Shown piece after piece: positions 47,607 through 56,190 of a stretch of DNA of 64,000 bases. A model generated the notes under the pieces. That model was not told the origin of the DNA. It ran no database searches and saw only the letters and a program-made list of their open reading frames with translations. Source of the DNA: Saprospiraceae bacterium (GTDB taxonomy: Bacteria; Bacteroidota; Bacteroidia; Chitinophagales; Saprospiraceae); NCBI GenBank assembly GCA_020627535.1, contig JAHDGU010000010.1, positions 62,001 to 126,000 of the forward strand, read 5' to 3'. Position numbers and translations under genes: made by a program. Each line of letters begins with the position of its first letter. Position 1 is the stretch's first letter.

Positions 47607-48077
47607 TTATCTACCTCTATAGTGAGCAAATGCTCGATTTGATTCTGCCATTCGGTGTGTGTCTTCCTTTCTTTTGACCGCTGCACCTTCTCCTTTTGCA
47701 GCTGCCATGATCTCGGCAGCGAGCTTTTCAGCAAATCCTCGTCCGCTTCGTGCGCGGGCAAATTTGATCAACCACTTCATACCAATCATGCGCTTACGAT
47801 TCTGTGGTATCTCTGTGGGGATTTGAAAAGTAGCACCACCAACTCTCTTGGATCTCACCTCTACTTGTGGCGTCGTATTCTCCAAAGCTTTCTTCCACTG
47901 TTCCAGCTCATCTTCGCCTGTCTTTTCTTTAACGATATCCATCGCATCGTAGAAGAGCGTGAAAGCAACACTCTTTTTACCTTCTAGCATCAGGTTATTG
48001 ACAAACTTGGTTACTTGTTGGTCATTATACCTTGGATCAGGTAGAAGGGCTCTATTTTTTGGCTTTCTTTTACGCAT
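47607..48077 (-). CDS. rpsG: 30S ribosomal protein S7
   Basis: 156 aa. [20 protein letters not shown], then [19 protein letters not shown] and the C-terminus [20 protein letters not shown]. Primary binder of the 16S 3' domain. Six bases after rpsL. Confidence 0.98.
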   Translation of the reverse strand: MRKRKPKNRALLPDPRYNDQQVTKFVNNLMLEGKKSVAFTLFYDAMDIVKEKTGEDELEQWKKALENTTPQVEVRSKRVGGATFQIPTEIPQNRKRMIGMKWLIKFARARSGRGFAEKLAAEIMAAAKGEGAAVKRKEDTHRMAESNRAFAHYRGR

Positions 48078-48082
48078 GTCTC

Positions 48083-48457
48083 TTATTTCTTCGGTCTCTT
48101 GGCACCGTATTTTGATCTAGATTGAAGTCTATCGCTCACGCCTGCAGTATCAAGCGCTCCTCTGACGATGGTATATCGTACACCGGGAAGGTCTTTCACT
48201 CTTCCACCTCTGATGAGGACTATAGAGTGCTCCTGAAGATTGTGGCCTTCACCGGGGATATAGCAGATCACCTCGATACCATTGGTCAATCTCACTTTTG
48301 CCACCTTTCTCAAGGCTGAGTTTGGTTTCTTTGGCGTGGTCGTGTAAACACGTGTGCACACCCCTCTTTTCTGCGGAGAGCCATTGAGCGCTCTTGTTTT
48401 GCTCGTGGTCACCACTTTTTTCCGTCCTTTTCTGACCAGTTGATTGATCGTTGGCAT
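48083..48457 (-). CDS. rpsL: 30S ribosomal protein S12
   Basis: 124 aa. [20 protein letters not shown], then [19 protein letters not shown] and [18 protein letters not shown]; the two Lys positions linked to streptomycin response in other bacteria are the wild-type residues. First gene of the 33-gene run; a promoter box lies about 80 bases upstream. Confidence 0.98.
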   Translation of the reverse strand: MPTINQLVRKGRKKVVTTSKTRALNGSPQKRGVCTRVYTTTPKKPNSALRKVAKVRLTNGIEVICYIPGEGHNLQEHSIVLIRGGRVKDLPGVRYTIVRGALDTAGVSDRLQSRSKYGAKRPKK

Positions 48458-48536
48458 ATGCTAATTTTTTATCTAATTCCGTGTCACTCAGGAACTTACA
48501 CTTACTGCATGCGCAAAGCTCCCGCAAAACGGAATG

Positions 48537-48544
48537 CAAAGATA
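48537..48544 (-). promoter_or_regulatory. TAnnTTTG box upstream of rpsL
   Basis: TATCTTTG on the minus strand, the same octamer as upstream of rplU. It is about 80 bases before the rpsL ATG, leaving room for a leader. No TTG with 17-23 spacing is found, so only the -7 element is supported. Confidence 0.5.
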
Positions 48545-48601
48545 GGAATCATGCTCTCAAGTAGTATCACTCCGCTGCAAAAAAATCCCGATTTTAGGGG
48601 G

Positions 48602-49048
48602 ATGAAGGATCTTATCATCAGACAAGGGCGTAAAGATGATCTGCCAGAGGTCTTAAAACTCGTGCATATCCTTGCTGAGTTTGAGGAAGCCAGCGATCAA
48701 GTGAGGACCGATATCGCCCACTATCAGGAGCAATATGATGCTGGGCTCTTTGAGATAATTGTAGCCGAAGCCGACGATCAGATTATCGGTATGGCTCTCT
48801 ATTACCCTAGCTTCTCGACATGGAAAGGTAAAATGATGTACTTGGAAGACTTCGTTGTAAATCCAGAGTTTCGATCTCTCGGAGTTGGTCAATTGATCTT
48901 TGACAGATTTCTCGAAGTGAGCAAGAAAGCATCTTGCAAGCTGGTCAAGTGGCAAGTGCTCGACTGGAATGAAGGAGCGATCAAGTTCTATAAGCGCAAT
49001 CAAGCCAAGATCCAGGCGGACTGGCACAACTGCCTCATCTATTTTTAG
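48602..49048 (+). CDS. GNAT-family N-acetyltransferase
   Basis: 148 aa from MKDLIIRQGRKDDLPEVLKL at 48602; the longer frame from 48440 overlaps rpsL and its promoter. The acetyl-CoA site is in LEDFVVNPEFRSLGVGQLIF, with VLDWNEGAIKFYKRNQAK at the C-terminus, close to diamine acetyltransferase-like members (small-molecule amines). The substrate is not certain. Divergent from rpsL. Confidence 0.88.
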   Translation: MKDLIIRQGRKDDLPEVLKLVHILAEFEEASDQVRTDIAHYQEQYDAGLFEIIVAEADDQIIGMALYYPSFSTWKGKMMYLEDFVVNPEFRSLGVGQLIFDRFLEVSKKASCKLVKWQVLDWNEGAIKFYKRNQAKIQADWHNCLIYF

Positions 49049-49158
49049 CGAGGATTGACTCGTATTGATTGGTGCATTTGGGCGAAAGCCTTGACATCAC
49101 CAACTTCAAAATCAATCCCATTGTATATGCAGGATATTTGAGCGAAAGCTCGATCACA

Positions 49159-50166
49159 TCACTGCCCCTCAGCTACCTTATATATATATGTATGACTCCC
49201 CTGGCGAACATAGCAGACTTCCGCATTGCTTCCATGTACGACATGCATCTTTTGGTTTGCGGTAGGTCGAGACCCATTAGCGACACGAAATCGGCGTTCG
49301 AAAATTTCCTCACCGTCGGGCTCAACTCGTGCGACCACTATGCTCGCAAGGTCTTCTTGCGTATCTCGAAGTTCAAACCATGCTCCTGACCCCGTGCCAC
49401 CGAGCCAGTGGCTGACCTCACTCGGGGCCGGACTAGGTGCCTTATGATGATTGGCCACAGCCGGTGCTTGCTTGGGCTTGCGAAATACTGACTGTAGCAC
49501 ATCATCTCTGAGCTGAGACACCGACAATCGCTCAAGGCCTGAATCTGCGACGCGATAATAATGATCATCCGCCGCTCCTGCCTTGACATTGCTCAAGGTG
49601 CTTGGTGTCAACATTCGAGACCACTGAAAGGCTTGCCAACGCTCATGCCCTTGATGGATGCAATCCATCATAAAGCTCCTGACAAATCGAGAGCAATTGG
49701 TATTGCTCGGGCGAAATGGACCATAGGGAATGAGCCCTCGGTCTTTCCATTGCCGCAGAGTCTGGCGAGCACGCTCACCATCCGCACTGTAAAAACAAGA
49801 TGCGTACAAGGCACCTGCTCCATGTGTCTTCTCTGGATGATGATAGAGATATCTCAGGATCTCATCAAGATTGGCCAGCTGTCCATCTGCACCAAAGCTT
49901 GCCTGCACATCAAGTCGCACTTCTGGATCTGTAAAGCGGCTACGCACTCGGCCATAGCCCCTCGGTGTGATATAGCGGCCAAAATCAGCATAGAAAACTT
50001 CGCGACTGGACACATCTACAAGGGCTAAGGCCGCATGTCCCGCTCTTACGTAGCCATTATTGGATATACGGCTCAGACCAAGTAGGCGATGATACCACAT
50101 ACCCTCTGAAGATGCAAGTGCCTCTGGAAAGGCAATAGGGATCAGATATACCCCGGATTGATTCAT
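49159..50166 (-). CDS. DUF6695-like protein, possible permuted NlpC/P60 fold
   Basis: 335 aa, no signal peptide. The N-terminal ~200 residues have AGHAALALVDVSSREVFYAD, then FGRYITPRGYGRVRS and NTNCSRFVRSFMMD. A GHA histidine followed by an NC(S) cysteine is the order in permuted papain-like (YiiX/NlpC-type) proteins, so a thiol hydrolase or amide-processing role is possible (inference). I recall DUF6695 for this N-terminal pattern but cannot confirm it. The C-terminal ~100 residues are separate. The gene ends 3 bases from the polyprenyl synthase start region, probably an operon. Confidence 0.6.
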   Translation of the reverse strand: MNQSGVYLIPIAFPEALASSEGMWYHRLLGLSRISNNGYVRAGHAALALVDVSSREVFYADFGRYITPRGYGRVRSRFTDPEVRLDVQASFGADGQLANLDEILRYLYHHPEKTHGAGALYASCFYSADGERARQTLRQWKDRGLIPYGPFRPSNTNCSRFVRSFMMDCIHQGHERWQAFQWSRMLTPSTLSNVKAGAADDHYYRVADSGLERLSVSQLRDDVLQSVFRKPKQAPAVANHHKAPSPAPSEVSHWLGGTGSGAWFELRDTQEDLASIVVARVEPDGEEIFERRFRVANGSRPTANQKMHVVHGSNAEVCYVRQGSHTYIYKVAEGQ

Positions 50167-50169
50167 GTA

Positions 50170-51120
50170 TCAGTACTTTCTGCCAGCTAAATAGTCAGCC
50201 AGCTCTTGCAGTGCCACAATATTAGCAAATTGGCTCAAAACTTTCATAGTCTCAGTGATTTCGGCTTTGTACCCCTCTATGTCTGCCCGCACGGCTTCAC
50301 GTATCGATAAATTCTCAAAAATCTCTTCCACTTGAGAGAGACGAAGCTTGGTATCAAGATCTGCATGATAGAGCTCGACGAATCGAGACCTTTCTGCCGA
50401 GTCTAGTTTCTCACAAGCTGTGATGTAGAGAATGGACTTTTTCTTTTGTATTACGTCGCCAGCCTTTTGCTTGCCAAGAGCTGGATGATCGCTATAGTAA
50501 TCCAGCCAGTCATCCTCCATCTGAAACGCTACTCCGAGCAGCTGACCCATACGATGCCAATGTAGGAGCTGATCCTCTGGAGCGCTTGCAAGACGGGCTC
50601 CCAGCACGAGCGCAGCAGATAACAGGTCTGCCGTTTTCTTACTGATCATTGTGATGTACTCATGACGCTGTATGATCTCGCGTTCCTCAAATTCCATGTC
50701 CATCTGCTGACCTTCGCATACACCGATGGCCATCTGACTAAACCCTGAGATCAATTGGCCATAGCATGCTCTATCCTGATATTCCTCCAAAATGCGATAA
50801 CAGTAGACCAGCATGGCGTCACCGGACAAGATCGCTCTATCAGCACCATACTTTCCGTACGCACTTGGCCGGCCTCGGCGCAATGGAGCATCATCCATGA
50901 TATCGTCATGGATCAATGAAAAATTGTGAAAATATTCTATCGCCCTGGCCAGGGCGAATACCACTTCCGTATCGGATGCATATGCTCCATAAGCAGCAAG
51001 TACAAGACGCGGTCGAATTCTTTTGCCTCCAGAGGCTAGCGTGTATGCAATCGGCTCCGCAAGCGATGGCAGCATATCGATTTGACTCTCTTCTAGATAA
51101 TTCGTAAATGATCTCGACAT
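50170..51120 (-). CDS. Polyprenyl (geranylgeranyl-type) diphosphate synthase
   Basis: The first Asp-rich motif DDIMDDAPLRRGRPS and the second DDWLDYY bind the Mg-diphosphate; GKRIRPRLVLAAYGA and the Lys/Gln of FQMEDDWLD are also typical of trans-prenyltransferases. 316 aa from MSRSFTNYLEESQI at 51120; a longer frame starts at 51135. Makes linear C15-C20 or longer prenyl diphosphates for quinones, carotenoids or undecaprenyl precursors; chain length cannot be told. The 49159 gene lies 3 bases downstream. Confidence 0.9.
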   Translation of the reverse strand: MSRSFTNYLEESQIDMLPSLAEPIAYTLASGGKRIRPRLVLAAYGAYASDTEVVFALARAIEYFHNFSLIHDDIMDDAPLRRGRPSAYGKYGADRAILSGDAMLVYCYRILEEYQDRACYGQLISGFSQMAIGVCEGQQMDMEFEEREIIQRHEYITMISKKTADLLSAALVLGARLASAPEDQLLHWHRMGQLLGVAFQMEDDWLDYYSDHPALGKQKAGDVIQKKKSILYITACEKLDSAERSRFVELYHADLDTKLRLSQVEEIFENLSIREAVRADIEGYKAEITETMKVLSQFANIVALQELADYLAGRKY

Positions 51121-51197
51121 GATCACAAATGTCATATCTCCACTAGAATTCGGAGAATGTATTCCAGATTTCTAACTTGTGGCTTCAATACTTCCTG

Positions 51198-52925
51198 ATG
51201 ACATATATGCCGACTCAAGTTTACTGTAAATCTCTTCTTCTAGCCATTTGTATCAGTTTGATGCTCTCCTCGTGTGGAGCCGATCAAATAGAAGCAGATG
51301 TGATCTTTTACAATGGTCAGATCATGACCATGAATGAGGAAGCGATGCAGGCCAACTATATTGCTGTGCGTGATGGCTTGATTGTTTCTGTAGGCGAGGA
51401 AGATGAATGGGAGCGCTTTCGCGCAAATGATACGCGTCTCATAGATCTCAAAAATGCATTTGCCATGCCTGGCCTGATCGAAGGGCACGGACATTTTCAC
51501 GGAGTAGGAGAAAGTGTCTTGAAGCTAAATTTTCTTCAAGACACCAGTTGGACAGATATCCTCAATAAAGTGAAAGATCGGCTCCAATCAGCAGAAGAGG
51601 GCGAGTGGATACTTGGCAGAGGATGGCACCAAGAAAAGTTAATGGATATTGATTTGAAAAATGTGGGTGGCTATCCACTGCACGATGAGCTGTCTGCTTT
51701 GTCGCAAGAGAATCCAATCATCTTGACTCATGCCAGCGGACATGCCATCTTGGCCAATGAAAAAGCCATGCGGCTATCAGGAGTCTCTGTAGAAACACCA
51801 GATCCTGATGGAGGTCATATTGTACGAGATCAAAATGGTGCAGCCATCGGCGTATTTGAAGAAAGAGCCATGAAAATCGTCCGCGCGGTTCACCAAGAAT
51901 ATCTTGAAGGACTGGACGAAAATGAGAGATACGAAGAGTGGCTCAAAACGACTGAAGCAGCAGTCCAGCACAGCCTAGCGTACGGAATCACTTCTTTCCA
52001 AGATGCGGGAAGCACTGATGTTTATGTGAACAACTACACCAAACTCGCAGAGGACGGAAAACTCGATATCCGCCTGTGGGCTATGCTCCGGCAACCATGG
52101 GCCGAGCTCCGTGACCTAGATATGTCATCATACCCGATTATTGATGCAGGTGAAAAATACTTTACTTGTCGAGCGATAAAATCTGAGCTTGACGGAGCAC
52201 TTGGTTCGTATGGTGCGTGGCTACTTGATGACTACAGTGACAAAGACGGATTTCATGGACAGAACACAACCAAAGTAGAAGATGTGAAAAATATCGCGGA
52301 ACTCTGCCTTGATCGAAATATGCAACTCTGCGTCCACGCAATTGGTGATCGAGCCAATCAAATCACACTAGACATCTTTGAGGCTGTCGCCCAAAAGGGA
52401 AATGAACTGAGATGGCGCATTGAGCATGCACAGCATCTGGCACCAGAAGACGTCGGTAGATTTTCTAAACTCAATGCGATAGCTAGTATGCAAGGAGTCC
52501 ATTGCACTTCTGACGCACCATTCGTGGTCAAGCGGCTTGGCGTCCAAAGAGCGAAGCTTGGCGCCTATGCCTGGCGAAGCTTATTGGATACCGGTGTCAA
52601 AATTGCCAACGGTACAGATGCTCCCGTCGAATCTCTCAATCCCTATGAAAACATCTATGCCAGTGTCACTAGAAAATATGGCAATGGCGAAGAAGCATTT
52701 TTTCCAGAACAAAAAATGACAAGACTGGAAGCCTTGAAATCTTATACCATCGACAATGCCTTTGCCGCATTTGAAGAGCAAGACAAAGGAAGTCTTGAAA
52801 TTGGCAAACTTGCAGACATGACAGTCGTAGATAGGGATCTTTTACGCTGCGCTGAAGATGAATTACCCTTAGCCAGGGCTCTAATGACGATCGTCGGAGG
52901 AGAAATAAAATATGAAGCGCAGTAG
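51198..52925 (+). CDS. YtcJ-like amidohydrolase, lipoprotein
   Basis: An N-terminal lipobox (SLMLSSC) follows a hydrophobic segment. Starts at 51198 (MTYMPTQ...) or 51207 are possible; the TTG at 51177 is less likely. The metal-dependent amidohydrolase fold shows HxH in PGLIEGHGHFHG, a conserved His in CVHAIGDRANQ, RIEHAQHL and the catalytic Asp in NGTDAPVE. YtcJ-type enzymes hydrolyse N-substituted amides or formamides; the substrate is unknown. Envelope location by lipobox is unusual only in detail. Divergent from the polyprenyl synthase. Confidence 0.87.
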   Translation: MTYMPTQVYCKSLLLAICISLMLSSCGADQIEADVIFYNGQIMTMNEEAMQANYIAVRDGLIVSVGEEDEWERFRANDTRLIDLKNAFAMPGLIEGHGHFHGVGESVLKLNFLQDTSWTDILNKVKDRLQSAEEGEWILGRGWHQEKLMDIDLKNVGGYPLHDELSALSQENPIILTHASGHAILANEKAMRLSGVSVETPDPDGGHIVRDQNGAAIGVFEERAMKIVRAVHQEYLEGLDENERYEEWLKTTEAAVQHSLAYGITSFQDAGSTDVYVNNYTKLAEDGKLDIRLWAMLRQPWAELRDLDMSSYPIIDAGEKYFTCRAIKSELDGALGSYGAWLLDDYSDKDGFHGQNTTKVEDVKNIAELCLDRNMQLCVHAIGDRANQITLDIFEAVAQKGNELRWRIEHAQHLAPEDVGRFSKLNAIASMQGVHCTSDAPFVVKRLGVQRAKLGAYAWRSLLDTGVKIANGTDAPVESLNPYENIYASVTRKYGNGEEAFFPEQKMTRLEALKSYTIDNAFAAFEEQDKGSLEIGKLADMTVVDRDLLRCAEDELPLARALMTIVGGEIKYEAQ

Positions 52926-53185
52926 ACTACTGTTGTAAAAGACACGAAGCAAGCATCCGAGAACTCCAGCGATTTTTATCGCGAATCCCAAAAACCTCTA
53001 GACCGACATGGCTCAATGCTCCAGTCAGCATGGCCTATCGCGATCAGTGTACAATAGTAGACCAGGAGCAGCACGGATAAACGTGATCAATCGTGAAGAC
53101 TGCAAAACGAGGTAATGAAGTCAAAAGCAAATCACTACAGTCTCTTAGAGTACGACTTTCGCATTTCCCGAATATTCATTACAGA
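52926..53185. other. Intergenic stretch with no gene seen
   Basis: About 260 bases between the amidohydrolase stop and the terminator of the AT-hook gene. I see no open frame with a credible start, no tRNA-like cloverleaf and no repeat. Probably the 3' regions of two convergent units. Confidence 0.6.
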
Positions 53186-53214
53186 AAAAGGCCCGTACAA
53201 CGTACGAGCCTTTT
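53186..53214 (-). terminator. Terminator downstream of the AT-hook gene extension
   Basis: A 13-bp stem (53186-53198 with 53202-53214), loop of 3, one C-A mismatch on the plus strand that becomes a U-G pair in the minus-strand RNA, then T5. It is 22 bases after the stop at 53237 but about 290 bases after the stop at 53505, which supports translation through to 53237. Confidence 0.85.
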
Positions 53215-53236
53215 CTAATCTTGAATCTGGAAATCT

Positions 53237-53504
53237 TTAATCCTCACCCATTACCGTGTCCATAAATCTTCTAAAAAGAGATTTTCTCTCAATTGCCTTT
53301 GGCTGTTCACCTTGAGCAGTTGAAGATTTCGTTGCATTGCTCTTGGCAGCAGTCTCGGTCTTTGCAGGCACTTCTACATTAGCTTTTAGACCCGTTTTTG
53401 ACGCTACCTTGCTTGGCTGCTGAGCAGGTGCAACTTGGAACTCTGTCAAGTTTGTGCTTTTCTTAATCCTTTGATCAGAAACTGGAGAGGACTTGGATGG
53501 AGGA
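53237..53504 (-). CDS. C-terminal extension of the AT-hook protein in the +1 frame
   Basis: On the minus strand the frame one base ahead of the AT-hook frame is open past the AT-hook stop for about 89 codons to TAA/TGA at 53237. It has sensible composition (NPPSKSSPVSDQRIKKST, TEFQVAPAQQPSKVASKT) and a distinctive end, KSLFRRFMDTVMGED. It has no ATG near its beginning (a TTG at about 53445 is the only candidate), so a +1 frameshift near 53505, or a one-base indel, would join it to the AT-hook protein. A real continuation is inferred from the terminator position. Confidence 0.5.
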
Positions 53505-54143
53505 TTAACTCCCAGATTTGGTTGAGCTTTTCTCAGCTGTCTTTGCTTTGGGCGGACGCCCTCTTCTAGCTGCAGTTTTTTTAGCTGCAGTTTTTTTAGC
53601 TGCAGTACTTTTCGTTTTATTGGTGCTACCCTTTGGTCTACCGCGCTTCTTTGGCGCTGCCTTGGTTGCGGTGGCAGATTTTGCAGTAGTCTTTTTGTTG
53701 GTACTACCCTTTGGTCTACCGCGCTTCGTTGGCGCTGCTTTGGTCGCTGTGGCAGATTTTGCAGCAGTCTTTTTGTTGGCACTACCCTTTGGTCTACCGC
53801 GCTTCTTTGGCGCTGCTTTTTTTGGCGTTGCTTCTTGGGCTGCAGGCTTATTTGCTGGAGCCTTCTTAGCAGTTGCTTTTTTGGGTGCAGCTTTCTTCTT
53901 AGCAGCAGCTCTTTTCTTTGCGGAGGTCGCACGCTTCTTGGCAGAAGCAGCAGCTTTTTTCGCATTAGCCTTTGCTTCTTTCTCAGCATCCTTAGCGGAG
54001 GCCTTCTTGCTCTTGAGCTCTTCTCTCAGACCTTTTAACTGGTCTCTGAGATGAGAACTCTTGAAGTTAAGTGCATCGAGATCATGCTTGTAAGAAGCTA
54101 CTAAGCTCTCCAGCTGCTCGATGGACAAATCAGAAATTTTCAT
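53505..54143 (-). CDS. AT-hook, Lys/Ala-rich histone-like DNA-binding protein
   Basis: The N-terminal ~50 residues form a coiled coil (MKISDLSIEQLESLVASYKH, then RDQLKGLREELKSKKASAKD). A Lys/Ala histone H1-like stretch (KKRAAAKKKAAPKKATAKKA) and four AT-hook motifs follow (three KRGRPKGS and one RRGRPP). It should bind the minor groove of AT-rich DNA and act in nucleoid structure. The frame ends in SSTKSGS at 53505 without a terminator nearby; see the extension entry. Tandem ACTGCAGCT-A7 repeats near 53570-53600 could promote slippage. Confidence 0.8.
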   Translation of the reverse strand: MKISDLSIEQLESLVASYKHDLDALNFKSSHLRDQLKGLREELKSKKASAKDAEKEAKANAKKAAASAKKRATSAKKRAAAKKKAAPKKATAKKAPANKPAAQEATPKKAAPKKRGRPKGSANKKTAAKSATATKAAPTKRGRPKGSTNKKTTAKSATATKAAPKKRGRPKGSTNKTKSTAAKKTAAKKTAARRGRPPKAKTAEKSSTKSGS

Positions 54144-54191
54144 TTACGTAAATTTTTTGTGTACGAAAAGCACAAATCATGCCAGATATAT

Positions 54192-54199
54192 CAAAATTA
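54192..54199 (-). promoter_or_regulatory. TAnnTTTG box upstream of the AT-hook gene
   Basis: TAATTTTG on the minus strand, 49 bases before the AT-hook ATG. It is one arm of an imperfect dyad (54192-54210) whose other arm is TAATTTG on the plus strand. No -33 TTG is found. In the divergent region with the zinc-ribbon gene. Confidence 0.35.
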
Positions 54200-54250
54200 A
54201 TCATAATTTGTAATTTCCGCACATAAGGATATAAGTCTCAGATTTTCACT

Positions 54251-54613
54251 ATGCAAAAATGTCTCAACTGCAATGAAGAATTTATCGGCAGATCCGATAA
54301 AAAGTATTGCTCTGATCAGTGCCGCAGCGAAGCATATAACAAGAAAAATGTCAAGTCGTCAAAGTACATGAGAGATGTCCACAAGATCCTCCAGCGCAAT
54401 CGACAGATACTCATGAAACTCAATCCCAGTGGTAAGGCAAGAGTCCATCGAGATCAGCTCAACAAGCATGGTTATCGCTTCGACTTCTTTACCAACATAT
54501 ACACTACTCGTGCTGGTAAAGAGTATTACTTCTGTTACGAGCACGGCTATATCCAGACCGGTGATGATTTCTTCACTCTAGTGGTAAGAGATGTTGAAAA
54601 ACTCGATCCTTAG
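54251..54613 (+). CDS. Zinc-ribbon protein, DUF2116-like N-terminus (120 aa)
   Basis: The N-terminal zinc ribbon is CLNCNEEFIGRSDKKYCSDQ-C (CxxC and CxxxC pairs). The rest is a ~75-residue domain (RDVHKILQRNRQILMKLNPS, then KEYYFCYEHGYIQTGDDFFT) that recurs in Bacteroidota proteins of unknown function. Probably a nucleic-acid-associated cytosolic protein. Divergent from the AT-hook gene, sharing the promoter region. Confidence 0.8.
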   Translation: MQKCLNCNEEFIGRSDKKYCSDQCRSEAYNKKNVKSSKYMRDVHKILQRNRQILMKLNPSGKARVHRDQLNKHGYRFDFFTNIYTTRAGKEYYFCYEHGYIQTGDDFFTLVVRDVEKLDP

Positions 54614-54740
54614 ATCTTTACGAGCTCTCAAACCTATCCTACAATTCATCCTTCTGACTTTCTCATTCTGAAGTTCTGACGAAAGAGGATCCACCTAGAC
54701 GGCGCGTCAGTAGGAAAGTTCGATTGGAGCTTTTTTGAAT

Positions 54741-55199
54741 TCACTCTATCGCAGAGACATAATGCAAACTTCCACGCACCCAACTCAGATTCTCCCTATA
54801 TAAAATGACGGAACCTTTGTACTCCGTAGCCGCCTGATCACACCGAAATGTGACTTCTGTCATTTCTTCATCCACTCGCACAATACTGAGCATCAGATCC
54901 TCTCGCGTCTCATGGTTCCAAATGATCGTATCCATTGACTCTCTATCTATTTCCACAAGCTGATCTCCGACAACTCTCAAGGCTGTGACATATTTCAATC
55001 TAGCCTGATCCAGAAGATCCTCATCAATAAGAAAATCAATGGCGGCATCAAGAATCTCATTGTAGTCGATTGGGCTCAGAAAATTTTTCTGAGCTATGGA
55101 CCTTGATTCATTCTCCATGATCAAATACTCAAAGTCACTCTCTCCTTTGCAAAAGGAAAACAGAAGCATGAGGATGGCAAATTGAGATCTTCTACTCAC
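54741..55199 (-). CDS. Exported protein of unknown function (152 aa)
   Basis: The N-terminus MSRRSQFAILMLLFSFCKGE is a short signal-like segment with a possible lipobox (FSFC). The remaining part is acidic, with alpha-helical (EILDAAIDFLIDEDLLDQAR) and beta-like (VTALRVVGDQLVEIDRES) stretches. No family recognised. It is about 110 bases upstream of the prohibitin gene's end on the same strand, so may be cotranscribed after it. Confidence 0.55.
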   Translation of the reverse strand: MSRRSQFAILMLLFSFCKGESDFEYLIMENESRSIAQKNFLSPIDYNEILDAAIDFLIDEDLLDQARLKYVTALRVVGDQLVEIDRESMDTIIWNHETREDLMLSIVRVDEEMTEVTFRCDQAATEYKGSVILYRENLSWVRGSLHYVSAIE

Positions 55200-55306
55200 T
55201 TCAGTTGAAACTCATAAAAACGCTCTGTGAGACCACCTAGTTGCCTGCTCGTTGAGACCAGAACTTCCCAATAAGCATATACAGTGTATCAAGACGTGAA
55301 GCGTGA

Positions 55307-56149
55307 TTATTGATTGCCAAGTATTAATGGCATACCTGACTCACCTGAGCCTACCACTATGACTTTGCTATTGGGGCTATTGGCTAGCTCGAGGGTGGCA
55401 TCAATTCCTTTGTCTTGGAGAATTTTATCCGTAAGACTGGCACTGAGCAATCTATTGGCCTGTGCCTTGGCCTCTGCTTCGATGATTTTCCTCTCTGCCT
55501 CTTTGCGCTCTTTTTCAAGTTTGAAATCATACTCGAGTGACTCCTGTTCTTGCTTGAGCTTTCTCTCGATTGCTTCTTCGAGGGTAGCGGGCAGTTTTAC
55601 CTGGCGGATAAGGATCGCATCTAAGTACAAATGTTTTTCCTCCATTTCCTGTGATGTGCGCTGGAATATTTCATCCTGAATAGCTTCTCTCTTTGTACTG
55701 TATAACTCTTCGGGGAGATATTTTCCGATCACCTCTCTGGTTGCAGATCTTATCTCGGGTCGGATTATCCTCTCGATGTAATCTGGCCCTACCTCATCGT
55801 GCAGATATCCTATCTCCTGAGCAATAGGTCTGTATCTAAAGGAAAGATCCACTACGATATTCAGACCATTTTTGCTGAGCACTTCCATTTTTTCAAATGC
55901 CTCATTGTAGCGTGAGTCATATATGATCATACGATCCCAAGGTGCTACCACTCGAAATCCTTGAGGATAGATTTTTTCTTTCTTCAATCCACCGGCAAAT
56001 CGCTTAAAAAGGACTCCATTGTGTCCTGGCTCGATCGTCAAAAAAGTTGTATTGGTCAGAATCAAAAAGAGAAGAAGAATCAGAAAACCAATAATGGCAA
56101 ATCTGATAATTTTTCCTTGATTGACGAATTGTGGTTGATTGGTCGACAT
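55307..56149 (-). CDS. Prohibitin family (SPFH) membrane protein
   Basis: 280 aa. One N-terminal membrane segment (IRFAIIGFLILLLFLILTNT), then the SPFH domain (TIEPGHNGVLFKRFAGGLKK, YNEAFEKMEVLSKNGLNIVV) and a long coiled coil (LEYDFKLEKERKEAERKIIE). SPFH proteins form ring-like scaffolds at membranes and are associated with proteolysis and membrane domains. Function in this organism is unknown. Confidence 0.92.
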   Translation of the reverse strand: MSTNQPQFVNQGKIIRFAIIGFLILLLFLILTNTTFLTIEPGHNGVLFKRFAGGLKKEKIYPQGFRVVAPWDRMIIYDSRYNEAFEKMEVLSKNGLNIVVDLSFRYRPIAQEIGYLHDEVGPDYIERIIRPEIRSATREVIGKYLPEELYSTKREAIQDEIFQRTSQEMEEKHLYLDAILIRQVKLPATLEEAIERKLKQEQESLEYDFKLEKERKEAERKIIEAEAKAQANRLLSASLTDKILQDKGIDATLELANSPNSKVIVVGSGESGMPLILGNQ

Positions 56150-56190
56150 GATACTTTATCTATTAGTGAACACAAAGTTTAACTCCAAAG

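Noticed and set aside
48440-48601. Longer N-terminus for the acetyltransferase
   Set aside because: It would overlap rpsL and its promoter box; the GNAT fold begins at MKDLIIRQ.
49077-49152. GGGCGAAAGCC and GAGCGAAAGCTC, two short GAAA-tetraloop hairpins after the acetyltransferase gene
   Set aside because: The same motif occurs by chance inside coding sequence elsewhere (about 17562, 56715 and 60560); the stems are only 3-4 bp and there is no T run. At most a weak 3'-end structure.
53518-54054. Plus-strand open frame with very hydrophobic repeats, looking like a multi-pass membrane protein
   Set aside because: It is antisense to the Lys/Ala-rich AT-hook gene; complementary codons of Lys and Ala give Phe, Leu, Ala and Val. 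It has no upstream signals.
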